From: Eledone cirrhosa
Lineage: Eukaryota; Mollusca; Cephalopoda; Octopoda; Eledonidae
Length of the DNA stretch: 64,000 bases
Direction: 5' to 3'
NCBI GenBank assembly: GCA_964016885.1
Contig: OZ024742.1
Span: forward strand, 357,779,587 to 357,843,586
In this document: positions 12,082-23,600 of the stretch, one piece after another
Layout of the letters: each line of letters begins with the position of its first letter
Numbering within the stretch: position 1 is the stretch's first letter
The notes under the pieces: generated by a model
Database searches by the model: none
Seen by the model: the letters and a program-made list of their open reading frames with translations, nothing else
Told to the model about the DNA's origin: nothing
Translations under genes and position numbers: made by a program

Positions 12082-12840
12082 AGAGATGTGGTGGCTGTCA
12101 TCCTTGTCCTATAATGTTGAGAGAGACATGTAGTGGCTGTCATCCTTGTCCTATAGTGTTGTGTGCGAGATGAGGTGGCTGTCATCCTTGTCCTATAGTG
12201 TTGTGTGAGCGATGTGGTGGCCGTCATCCTTGTCCTATAGTGTTGAGAGAGAGATGTGGTGGCTGTCATCCTTGTCCTAGAGTGTTGTGAGAGAGATGTG
12301 GTGGCTGTCATCCTTGTCCTATAGTGTTGTGTCAGATGTGGTGGTTGTGATCCTTGTCCTGGAGTGTTGTGTGAGAGATATGGTGGCTGTCATCCTTGTC
12401 CTAGAGTGTTGCGAGAGATATGTGGTGGCTGTCATCCTTGTCCTATAATGTTGAGATTGAGATGTGGTTGCTGTCATCCTTGTCCTAGAGTGTTGTGAGA
12501 GAGATGTGGTGGCAGTCATCCTTGTCCTATAGTGTTGTGAGAGAGATGTGGTGGCTGTCATCCTTTTCCTATAGTGATTGAGAGAGATTTGGTGGCTGTC
12601 ATCCTTGTCCTAGAGTGTTGTGTGAGAGATGTGGTGGCTGTCATCCTTGTCCTATAGTGTTGTGTGAGAGATGTGGTGGCTGTCATCCTTGTCCTATAGT
12701 GTTGTGTGAGAGATGTGGTGGCCGTCATCCTTGTCCTATAGTGTTGTGAGAGAGAGAGAGATGTGTTGGCTGTCATCCTTGTCCTAGTGTGTTGTTACAG
12801 AGATGTGGTGGCTGTCATCCATGTCCTAGAGTGTGGTGTG
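12082..12840. repeat. Array 1 partial third copy of the 2,600-3,358 segment
   Basis: The order of variants here follows 2,600-3,358 at a constant offset of 9,482 bp: the five-unit cassette, then GTCAGATGTGG, TTGCGAGAG, TTGAGATTGAG, the GA-long TGTGTTGG unit, and the ATCCATGTCC unit. It ends near 12,840, where GGGAGATGTGGTGGCCTC departs from the other copies. It carries its own substitutions (ACATGTAGTGG at 12,126; TTTTCCTATAGTGATTG near 12,562), so it is older than the copy I/II duplication or has diverged at the array edge. Confidence 0.85.
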
Positions 12841-13411
12841 GGAGATGTGGTGGCCTCATCCTTGTCCTAGAGTGTTGTGAGAGAGATGTGGTGGTTGTCA
12901 TCCTTGTCCTAGAATGTTGTGAGAGATATGTGGTGGCTGTCATCCTTGTCCTATAGTGTTGTGTGAGAGATGTGGTGGCTGTCATCCTTGTCCTAGAGTG
13001 TTGTGAGAGGGATGTGGTGGTTGTCATCCTTGTCCTAGAGTGTTGTGAGAGATATGTGGTGGCTGTCATCCTTGTCATATAGTGTTGTGTGAGAGATGTG
13101 GTGGCTGTCATCCTTGTCCTAGTGTGTTGTGAGAGAGATGTGGTGGCCGTCATCCTTGTCCTAGAGTGTTGTGAGATAGATGTGGTGGTTGTCATCCTTG
13201 TCCTAGAGTGTTGTGAGAGATATGTGGTGGCTGTCATACTTGTCCTATAGTGTTGTGAGAGAGATGTGGTGGCTGTCATCCTTGTCCTAGAGTGTTGTGA
13301 CAGGGATGTGGTGGCTCTCATCCTTGTCCTATAGTGTTGTGAGAGATATGTGGTGGCTGTCATCCTTGTCCTATGGTGTTGTGACAGAGATGTGGTGGCT
13401 GTCATCCTTGT

Positions 13412-14249
13412 CCTAGAGTGTTGTTACAGAGAGAGAGAGATGTGGTGGCTGTCATCTTGTCCTATAGTGTTGTGAGAGATATGTGGTGGCTGTCATCCTT
13501 GTCCTATAACGTTGAGAGAGAGATGTGGTGGCTGTTATCCTTGTTCTATAGTGTTGTGACAGAGAGAGAGAGATGTGGTGGCTGTCATCCTTGTCCTCTA
13601 GTGTTGTGAGAGAGAGAGAGATGTGGTGGCTGTCATCCTTGTCCTCTAGTGTTGTAAAAGAGAGAGATGTGGTGGCTGTCATCCTTGTCCTCTAGTGTTG
13701 TGAGAGAGAGAGATGTGGTGGCTGTCATCCTTGTCCTCTAGTGTTGTGAGAGAGAGAGATGTGGTGGCTGTCATCCTTGTCCTCTAGTGTTGTGAGAGAG
13801 AGAGATGTGGTGGCTGTCATCCTTGTCCTCTAGTGTTGTGAGAGAGAGAGAGAGATGTGGTGGCTGTTATCCTTGTCCTATAGTGTTGTGACAGAGAGAG
13901 AGAGATGTGGTGGCTGTCATCCTTGACTATAGTGTTGTGAGAGAGATGTGGTGGCTGTCATCCTTGTCCTATAGTGTTGTGAGAGAGAGAGAGAGATGTG
14001 GTGGCTGTCATCCTTGACTATAGTGTTGTGACAGAGAGAGAGACATGTGGTGTCTGTCATCCTTGTCCTAGAGTGTAGTGAGAGAGATGTGGTGGCTGTC
14101 ATCCTTGTCCTATAGTGTTGTGACAGAGAGAGAGATGTGGTGTCTGTCATCCTTGTCCTATAGTGTTGTGACAGAGAGAGAGAGAGATGTGGTGGCTGTC
14201 ATCCTTGTCCTAGAGTGTTGTGAGAGAGAGAGAGATAGAGATGTGGTGA
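13412..14249. repeat. GA-expanded right terminus of array 1
   Basis: Units here carry longer GA runs and are mostly 44-48 bp. Six units share the private variant TCCTCTAG, at 13,593, 13,641, 13,687, 13,733, 13,779 and 13,825, with spacings of 48, 46, 46, 46 and 46 bp. Other units have lost bases (TCCTTGACTATAG near 13,920 and 14,011; CATCTTGTCC at 13,453). This is the pattern expected at an array edge, where exchange with the interior is rare and private variants persist. The last unit runs into GAGAGATAGAGATGTGGTG and stops. Confidence 0.88.
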
Positions 14250-14693
14250 TCCAAAAAATGTCACACACATCTGAGTGTCATCACAAAATCAGTGACAGGT
14301 ACACTCCAGTCTCTGACTTACATTTAACCCACTACAACAATGGCGTCAGTCCTTCAGATCTGGCTGATCTCATGACATCTTCACTCATGCATTCCTGTTT
14401 CATTTGTCTCACCAACTATACTATGCCTACCACTTATACTATGTCTCACCACATATACTATGTCTCAACACCTATACTATGTCTCCCCACATATACTATG
14501 TCTACCACCTATACTATGTCTCTCCACCTATTCTATGTCTACCACCTCTCTTAGGCTCCCCATAACACTCTTCCCCACTTCCCTACAATGTTGTCCCTTT
14601 AGAATACATTTCCTCTACAAGTCTTTTATGCAAAAGTCAACTTACATCAGCAGTTTCAGTTTCATAGATCTTAGAGGGTAAAGGAAGTACAGA
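14250..14693. other. Non-satellite spacer between the two arrays
   Basis: About 440 bp match neither unit. The composition is A/C/T-rich and unlike the G/T-rich array 1. It contains a short 18-20 bp repeat (14,411-14,553) and otherwise mixed-complexity sequence. I recognise no gene, transposon end, poly-A signal (no AATAAA) or RNA gene. A 158-codon frame (14,078-14,554) runs from array 1 through the spacer but has no family features and is probably chance. The last 40 bases before array 2 (from about 14,653) look slightly unit-like (TTCAG, GATCT, GGGTAAAGG) and may be a decayed first unit. Confidence 0.85.
14411..14553. repeat. Short tandem repeat, period 18-20 bp, about 7.5 copies
   Basis: The core TATACTATGTCT preceded by ACCAC or a variant repeats with unit starts near 14,411, 14,429, 14,448, 14,467, 14,486, 14,504 and 14,524, then a partial unit at 14,541. 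The copies are diverged (ACTATGCCT, TTCTATGTCT). It shares no unit with either large array. Confidence 0.85.
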
Positions 14694-17600
14694 CTCTTCC
14701 TTCAGACCTATCAAAGATGGTAGGTATGGCCCCTTCCTTCAGACCTATCAAATGTGGTAGGTATGGCCCATTCCTTCTGACCTATCAAATGTAGTAGGTA
14801 TGGCCCCTTCCTTCAGAACTATCAAAGGTAGTAGGTATGGCCCCTTCCTTCAGACCTATCAAAGGTGGTAGGTAAGGCCCCTTCGTTCAGACCTATCAAA
14901 TGCGGTAGGTATGGCCCCTTCCTTCAGACGTTTCAAATGTGGTAGGTATGGCCCCTGACTTCAGACCTATCAAATGTAGTAAGTATGGCCCCTTCCTTTA
15001 GACCTATCAAATGTGGTAGGTATGGCCCCTTCCTTCAGACCTATCAAAGGTGGTAGGTAAGGCTCCTTCCTTCAGAGCTTTCAAATGCAGTAGGTTTGGC
15101 CCCTTCCTTCAGACCTATCAAAGGTGGTAGGTATGGCCCGTTCCTTCAGACCTATCGAATATGGTAGGTATGGCCCCTTCCTTTAGACCTATCAAAGGTG
15201 GTAGATATGGCCCCTTCCTTCAGACCTATCAAAGGTGGTAGGTACGGCTCCTTCCTTCAGACATTTCAAATGTAGTAGGTATGGCCCCTTCCTTCAGACC
15301 TGTCAGATGTGTTAGGTATGGCAACATCCTTCAGACCTTTCAAATGTGGTAGGTATGGCCCCTTCCTTCAGACCTGCCAAATGTGTTAGGTACGGCCCCA
15401 TCCTTCAGACCTTACAAATATGATAGGTATGGCCCCTACCTTCAGACCTATCAAATGTAGTAGGTATGGCCCCTTCCTTCAGACCTATCAAAGGTTGTAG
15501 GTGTGGCCCCTACATTCAGACTTATCAAATGTAGTAGATATGGCCCCTTCCTTCACACCTATCAAAGGTGGTAGGTATGGCCCCTTCCTTCAGACCTATC
15601 AAAGGTGGTAGGTATGGTCCCTTCCTTCAGACCTTTCAAATGTGGTAGGTATGGCCCCTTCCTTCAGACCTATCAAAGGGGGTAGGTATGGCCCTTCCTT
15701 CAGACCTATCAAATATGGTAGTTATGGCCCCTTCCTTCAGACCTATCAAAGGTGGTAGGTATGGCCCCTTCCTTCACACCTATCAAATGTGGTAGGTATG
15801 GCCCCTTCCTTCAGACCTATCAAAGGTGGTAGGTAAGGCGCCTTCATTCAGATCTATCAAATTTAGTAGGTATGGCCCCTTCCTTCAGATCTTTCAAATG
15901 TGTTAGGTATGGCCCCATCCTTCAGACCTTTCAAATGTGCTAGGTATGGCCCCATCCTTCAGACCTTTCAAATGTGGTAGGTATGGCCCCTTCCTTCAGA
16001 CCTATAAAAGGTGGTTGGTATGGCCCCTTCCTTCAGACCTTTCAAGTGTATTAGGTATGGCCCCATCTTTCAGACCTTTCAAATGTCGTAGGTATGGCCC
16101 CTTCCTTCAGACCTGTCAAATGTGTTAGGTATGGCCCCATCCTTCAGACCTTATAAATGTGGTAGGTATGGTCCATTCCTTCAGACCTATCAAAGACCTA
16201 TCAGAGGTGGTAGATATGGCTCCTTCCTTCAGACCTATCAAAGGTGGTAGGTATGGCCCCTTCCTTCAGACCTTTCAAATGTGGTAGATATGGGCCTTTC
16301 CTTCAGACCTATCAAAGGTTGTAAGTATGGCCCCTTCCTTCAGACCTATCAGAGGTGGTAGATATGGCCCCTTCCTTCAGACCTTTCAAATGTGGTAGAT
16401 ATGGGCCTTTCCTTCAGACCTATCAAAGGTTGTAAGTATGGCCCCTTCCTTCAGACCTATCAAAGGTGGTAGGTATGGCCCCTTCCTTCAGACCTATCAA
16501 AGGTGGTAGGTAAGGCGCCTTCATTCAGACCTATCAAATATCGTATGTATGGCCTCTTCCTTCAGACCTATCAAAGGTGGTAGTTATGGCCCCTTGCTTC
16601 AGACCTATCAAAGGTGGTAGGTATGGCCCCTTCCTTCAGACCTATCAAAGGTGGTAGGTAAGGCGCCTTCATTCAGACCTATCAAATATCGTATGTATTG
16701 CCTCTTCCTTCAGACCTATCAAAGGTGGTAGGTATGGCCCCTTGCTTAAGACCTATCAAAGGTGGTAAGTATGTCTCCTTCCTTCAGACCTTTCAAATGT
16801 GGTAGGTATGGCCCCATCCTTCAGACCTTTCAAATGTGGTAGGTATGGCCCCTTCCTTCAGACCTATCAACGGTGGTAGGTATGGCCCCTTCATTCAGAC
16901 CTTTCAAAGGTGGTAGGTAAGGCCCCTTCCTTCAGACTTGTCAAATGTGTTAGGTATGGCCCCATCCTTCAGACCTTATAACTGTGGTAGGTATGGTCCC
17001 TTCCTTCAGACCTATCAAAGGTGGTAGGTATGGCCCCTTCCTTAAGACCTATCAAAGGTGGTAGGTAAGGCCCCTTCCTTCAGACCTTTCAAATGTGGTA
17101 GATATGGACTTCCCGTCAGACCTATCAAAGGTGGTAGGTATGGCCCCTTCCTTCAGACCTATGAAAGGTGGTAGGGAATGGCCCCTTCCTTCAGACCTAT
17201 CAAATATGGTAGGTATGGCCCCTTCCTTCAGAACTATCAAAGGTGGTAGGTATGGCCCCTTCCTTCACACCTATCAAATGTGGTAGGTATGGCCCCTTCC
17301 TTCAGACCTATCAAAGGTGGTAGGTAAGGCGCCTTCCTTCAGACCTATCAAATCTGGTATGTATGGCCCCTTCCTTCAGACCTATGAAAGGTGGTAGGTA
17401 TGGCCCCTTCCTTCAGACCTATCAAAGGTGGTAGGTATGGCTCCTTCCTTCAGACCTTTCAAATGTGTTAGGTATGGCTCCATCCTTCAGACCTATCAAA
17501 GGCGGTAGGTAGGGCGCCTTCCTTCAGACCTTTCAAATGTGTTAGGTATGGCCCCATCCTTCAGATCTTTCAATTCTGGTAGGTATGGCCCCTTCCTTCA

Positions 17601-20600
17601 GACCTTTAAAATGTGTTAGGTATGGCCCCATCCTTCAGACCTTATAAATGTGGTAGGTATGGTCCCTTCCTTCAGACCTATCAAAGACCTATCAGAGGTG
17701 GTAGATATGGCTCCTCCCTTCAGACCTATCAAAGGTGGTAGGTATGACCGCTTCCTTCAGACCTATCAAAGGTGGTAGGTAAGGCCCCTTCCTTCAGACC
17801 TTTCAAATGTGGTAGATATGGGCCTTTCCTTCAGACCTATCAAAGGTTGTAAGTATGGCCCCTTCCTTCAGACCTATCAAAGGTGGTAGTTATGGCCCCT
17901 TGCTTCAGACCTATGAAAGGTGGTAGGTAAGGCCCCTTCCTTCAGACCTATCAAAGGTGGTAGGTATGGCTCCTTCCTTCAGAACTTTCAAATGTGGTAG
18001 GTATGGCTCCATCCTTCAGACCTATCAAAGGTGGTAGGTATGGCGCCTTCCTTCAGACCTTTCAAATGTGTTAGGTATAGCCCCATCCTTCAGACCTTTC
18101 AAATGTGGTAGGTATGGCCCCTTCCTTCAGACCTATCAAAGGTGGTAGGTATGGCCCCTTCCTTCAGAACTTTCAAATGTGTTAGGTATGGCCCCATCCT
18201 TCTGACCTTTCAAATGTGGTAGGTATGGCCCCTTCCTTCAGACCTGTCAAATGTGTTAGGTATGGCCCCATCCTTCAGACCTTTCAAATGTAGTAGGTAT
18301 GGCCCTTTCCTTCAGACCTATCAAATGTGTTAGGTATGGCCCCATCCTTCAGACCTTTCAAATATGGTAGGTATAGCCCCTTCCTTCAGATCTATCAATT
18401 ATGGTAGGTATGGCCCCTATATTCAGACCTATCAAAGGCGGCAGGTATGGCCCCTTCTTTCAGACCTATCAAATGTAGTAGGTATGGCCATTTCGTTTAG
18501 ACATATCAAAGGTGGTAGGTGTGGCCTCTACACTCAGACATATCAAATGTAGTAGGTATGGCCCCTTCCTTCAAACCTATCAAAGGTGGTAGGTATGTCC
18601 CCTTCCTGTAGACCTTTCAAATGTGTTAGGTATGGCCCTTTCCTTCAGACATTTCAAAATTGGTAGGTATGGCCCCTTCCTTCAGACCTTTCAAATGTGG
18701 TAGGTTTGGCTCCTTCCTTCAGACCTATCAAATGTAGTAGGTATGGCCCCTTCCTTCAGACCTATCAAATATGGTAGGTATGGCCCAATCCTTCAGACCT
18801 ATCAAAGGTGGTATGTATGGCCCCTTCCTTCAGACCTATCAAATGTGGTAGGTATGGCCCCTTCCTTCAGACCTATCAAATGTTATAGGTATGGTCCCTT
18901 CCTTCAGATCTATCAAATGTGGTAGGTATGGCCCCTTCCTTCAGACCTATCAAAGTTGGTGGGTAAGGCCCCTTCCTTCAGACCTATCAAAGGTGGTAGG
19001 TATGGCCCCATAATTAAGACCTTACAAATGTGGTAGGTATGGTCCCTACCTTCAGACCTATCAAAGGTGGTAGTTATGGCCCCTTCCTTCAGACCTTTCA
19101 AATATGGTAGGTATGGCCCCTTACTTCAGACCTATCAAAGGTGGTAGGTATGGCACATTCCTTCAGACCTATCAGAGGTGGTAGGTATGGCCCCTTCCTT
19201 CTAACCTTTCAAATGTGTTAGGTATGGCCACACCATTCAGACCTTTCAAATATGGTAGGTATAGCCCCTTCCTTCAGATCTATCAATTATGGTAGTTATG
19301 GCCCCTATATTCAGACCTATCAAAGGCGGTTGGTATGGCCCCTTCTTTCAGACCTATCAAATGTAGTAGGTATGGCCCCTACCTTCAAACCTATCAAATG
19401 TAGTAGGTATGGCCATTTCGTTTAGACATAACAAAGGTGGTAGGTGTGGCCCCTACACTCAGACCTATCAAATGTAGTAGGTATGGCCCAATCCTTCAGA
19501 CCTATCAAATGTGGTAGTTATGGCCCCTTCCTTCAGACCTATCAAAGGTGGCAGGTGTGGCCTATTCCTTCAGACCTTTCAAAAATGTGTTAGGTATGGC
19601 CCCTTCTTTCTAACCTGTTAACTGTGGTAGGTATGGCCCCTTCCTTCTTACCTATCAAATTTTGTAGGTATGGCCCGTTCTTTTAGACCTATCAAAGGTG
19701 GTATGTATGGCCTGTTCCTTCAGACCTATCAAATATGATAGGTATGGCCCCTTCCTTCAGACCTATCAAAGGTGGTAGGTATGGCCCCTTCCTTCAGACC
19801 TATCAAAGGTGGTAGGTAAGGCCCGTTCCTTCAGAGCTTTCAAATGTGGTGGGTATGGCCCCTTCCTTCAGACATATCAAAGGTGGTAGGTATGGCCCCT
19901 TCCTTCAGACCTATCAAAGGTGGTAGGTATGGCCCCTTCCTTCAGACATATCAAAGGTGGTAGGTATGGCCCCTTCCTTCAGACCTATCAAAGGTGGTAG
20001 GTATGGCCCCTTCCTTCAGACCTATCAAAGGTGGTAGGTATGGCCTCTCCCTTCAGACCTATCAAAGGTGGCAGGTATGGCCCCTTCCTTCAGACCTATC
20101 AAAGGTGGTAGGTATGTCTCCTTCCTTCAGACCTTTCAAATGTGGTGGGTATGGCCCCTTCCTTCAGACATATCAAAGGTGGTAGGTATGGCCCCTTCCT
20201 TCAGACCTATCAATGTGGTAGGTATGGCCCCTTCCTTCAGACATATCAAAGGTGGTAGGTATGGCCACATCCTTCAGACCTATCAAAGGTGGTAGGTATG
20301 GCCCCTTCATTCAGACCTTTCAAAGGTAGTAGGTAAGGCCCCTTCCTTCAGACCTATCAAAGGTGGTAGGTATGGCCCCTTCCTTCAGACCTATCAAATC
20401 TGGTATGTATGGCCCCTTCCTTCAGACCTATGAAAGGTGGTAGGTATGGCCCCATCCTTCAGATCTTTCAAATGTGGTAGGTATGGCTCCATCCTTCAGA
20501 CGTATCAAATGTGGTAGGTATGGCCCCTTCCTTCAGACCTATCAAAGTTGGTGGGTAAGGCCCCTTCCTTCAAACCTATCAAAGGTGGTAGGTATGACCC

Positions 20601-23600
20601 CATCCTTCAGACCTTTCAAAAACGTGTTAGGTATGGACCCTTCTTTCTAACCTGTCAACTGTGGTAGGTATGGCCCCTTCCTTCTTACCTATCAAATGTT
20701 GTATGTATGGCCCGTTCCTTCAGACCTATCAAATATGGTAGGTATGGCCCCTTCCTTCAGACCTATCAAAGGTGGTAAGTATGGCCCCTTCCTTCTGACC
20801 TATAAAAGGTGGTAGGTAAGGCCCCTGCCTTCAGACCTATCAAATATGGTATGTATGGCCCCTTCCTTCAGACATATCAAAGGTGGTAGGTATGGCCCCT
20901 TGCTTAAGACCTATCAAAGGTGGTAGGTAAGGCCCCTTCCTTCAGACCTATCACAGGTGGTAGGTATGGCTCCTTCCTTCAGACCTTTCAAATATGGTAG
21001 GTATGGCCCCGTCCTTCAGACCTATCAAATGTAGTAGGTATGGCCCCGTCCTTCAGACCTTTCAAATGTGTTAGGTATGACCCCATCCTTCAGACCTTTC
21101 AAATGTGGTAGGTATGGCCCCTTCCTTCAGACCTCTCAAATGTGTTAGGTATGGCCCCATCCTTCAGACCTTTCAAACATGGTAGGTATGGCCCCATCCT
21201 TCAGACCTTTCAAATATGGTAGGTATGGCCCCTTCCTCAGACCTATCAAAGGTGGTAGGTATGGCCCCTTCATTCAGACCTTTCAAATGTAGTAGGTAAG
21301 GCCCCTTCCTTCAGACCTATCAAAGGTGGTAGGTATGGCCCCTTCCTTCAGACCTATCAAAGGTGGTAGGTACGGCCCCTTCCTTCAGACCTATCAAAGG
21401 TGGTAGGTAAGGCGCCTTCATTCAGACCTATCAAATCTGGTATGTATGGCCCCTTCCTTCAGACCTATGAAAGGTGGTAGGTATGGCTCCTTCCTTCAGA
21501 CCATTCAAATGTGTTAGGTATGTCCCATCCTTCAGACCTTTCAAATGTAGTAGGTTTGGCCCCTTCCTTCAGACCTGTCAAATGTGTTAGGTATGGCTCC
21601 ATCCTTCAGACCTTTCAAATATGGTAGGTATAGCCCCTTCCTTCAGATCTATCAATTATGGTACGTATGGCCCCTATATTCAGACATATCAAAGGTGGTA
21701 GGTGTGGCCCCCCGCACTCAGACCTATCAAATGTGGTTTGTATGGCCCAATCCTTCAGACCTATCAAATGTGGTAGGTATGGCCCCTTCCTTCAGACCTA
21801 TCAAATGTGCTATGGTATAGCCCCTTCCTTATGACGTATCAAATGTGGTAGGTATGGTCCCTTCCTTCAGACCTATCAAAGTTGGTGGGTAAGGCCCCTT
21901 CCTTCAAACCTATCAAAGGTGGTAGGTATGACCCCATCCTTCAGACCTTTCAAAAATGTGTTAGGTATGGACCCTTCTTTCTAACCTGTCAACTGTGGTA
22001 GGTATGGCCCCTTCCTTCTTACCTATCAAATGTTGTAAATATGGCCCGTTCTTTTAGACCTATCAAATATGGTATGTATGGCTCCATCCTTCAGACCTAT
22101 CAAAGGCGGTAGGTATGGCCCCTTCCTTCAGACTTATGATAGGTGGTAGGTATGGCGCCTTCCTTCAGGACTTTCAAATGTGTTAGGTATGGCCCCATCC
22201 TTCAGACCTTTCAAATGTGGTAGGTATGGCCCCTTCCTTCAGACCTATCAAAGGTGGTAGATATTGCCCCTTCCTTCAGACCTTTCAAATGTAGTAGGTA
22301 TGGCCCCATCCTTCAGACCTTTCAAATATGGTAGGTATAGCCCCTTTCTTCAGATCTATCAATTATGGTAGGTATGGCCCCTATATTCAGACCTATCAAA
22401 GGCGGTAGTTATGGCCCCTTCTTTCATACCTATAAAATGTAGTAGGTATGGCCCCTACCTTCAAACCTATCAAATGTAGTAGGTATGGCCCCTTCCTTCA
22501 GACCTATCAAAGGTGGTAGGTGTGGCCCCTTCCTTCATACCTTTCAATTGTGGTAGGTATGGCTCAATCCTTCAGACCTTTCAATTGTGGTAGGTATGGC
22601 TCCATCCTTCAGACCTATGAAAGGTGGTTTTTATGGCCCCTTCCTTCAGACCTATCAAAGGTGGTAGGTATGGCGCCTTCCTTCAGACCTTTCAAATGTG
22701 GTAAGTATGGCTCCTTCCTTCAGACCTATCAAAGGTGTTAGGTATGGCCCCTTCCTTCAGACCTATCAAAGGTGGTAGGTATGGCGCCTTCCTTCAGACA
22801 TATCAAAGGTGGTAGGTATGGCCCCTTCCTTCAGACCTTTCAAATGTGGTAGGTATGGCCCCTTCCTTCAGACCTATCAAAGGTGGTAGGTATGGCCCCT
22901 TCCTTCAGACCTTTCAAATGTGTTAAGTATGGCCCATTCCTTCAGACCTATCAAATGTAGTAGGTATGACCCCTTCCTTTAGACCTATCAAATGTGGTAG
23001 GTATGGCCCAATCCTTCAGACCTATCAAATGTGGTAGGTATGGCCCCTTCCTTCAGACCTATCAAATGTACTAGGTATGGCCCCTTCCTTCAGACCTATC
23101 AAATGTGGTAGGTACGCCCCCTTCCTTCAGACGCATCAAAGTTGGTGGGTATGGCCCCTTCCTTCAAACCTATCAAATGTGGTAGGTATGGCCCCATCCC
23201 TCAGACCTATCAAGTGTGTTAGGTATGGCCCCTTCTTTCTGACCTGTCAACTGTGGTAGGTATGGCCCCTTCCTTCTGACCTATCAAATGTTGTAGGTAT
23301 GGCCCCTTCTTTTAGACCTATCAAAGGTGGTAGTTATGGCCCGTTCCTTCAGACCAATCAAATATGGTAGGTATGGCCCCTCCTTCAGACCTATCAAAGG
23401 TGGCAGGTATGGCCCCTTCCTTCAGACCTATAAAAGGTGGTAGGTAAGGCCCCTTGCTTCAGACCTATCAAATGTGGTAGGTATGGCCCCTTGCTTCATA
23501 CCTATCAAATATGGTAGGTATAGCCCCTTCCTTCAGATCTAACAATTATGGTAGGTATGGCCCCTATATTCAGACCTATCAAAGGCGGTAGTTATGGCCC

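Larger units (their letters stand above)
1..14249. repeat. Array 1: 42-bp minisatellite/satellite, about 335 units
   Basis: The same unit repeats head to tail from the first base to about 14,249, where the last partial unit ends in ATGTGGTG. A consensus unit can be read at 4,620-4,661. Its parts in order are TGTGGTGGCTGTCATCC, TTGTCCTATAGTGTTG and a TGAGAGAGA tail. The main variable sites are TATAG/TAGAG/TATAA after TTGTCC, GGCTGTC/GGCCGTC, and the tail (TGTGAGAGA, TGAGAGAGA, GAGAGAGA, or longer GA runs), giving units of 40, 42, 44, 46 or 48 bp. The written strand is keto-rich: G+T is 29 of 42 consensus bases, and the consensus has no CpG. Orientation never changes. Stretches without special structure, such as 11,347-12,081 and 12,841-13,411, hold ordinary mixed units. 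The array starts before the window. Confidence 0.98.

Noticed and set aside
1..14249. G-quadruplex-forming array
   Set aside because: Units have only GG pairs (GTGGTGG) separated by long loops; no runs of three or more G recur regularly.
14078..14554. 158-codon plus-strand frame crossing the end of array 1 into the spacer
   Set aside because: The first third is satellite translation and the last third is translation of the 18-20 bp repeat. The middle resembles no family I know. There is no supporting signal for a start or for splicing.
14250..14693. Transposable element fragment or RNA gene in the spacer
   Set aside because: I saw no terminal inverted repeats, target-site duplication, poly-A tail, tRNA-like boxes or known element end. 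A repeat-library search would be decisive.
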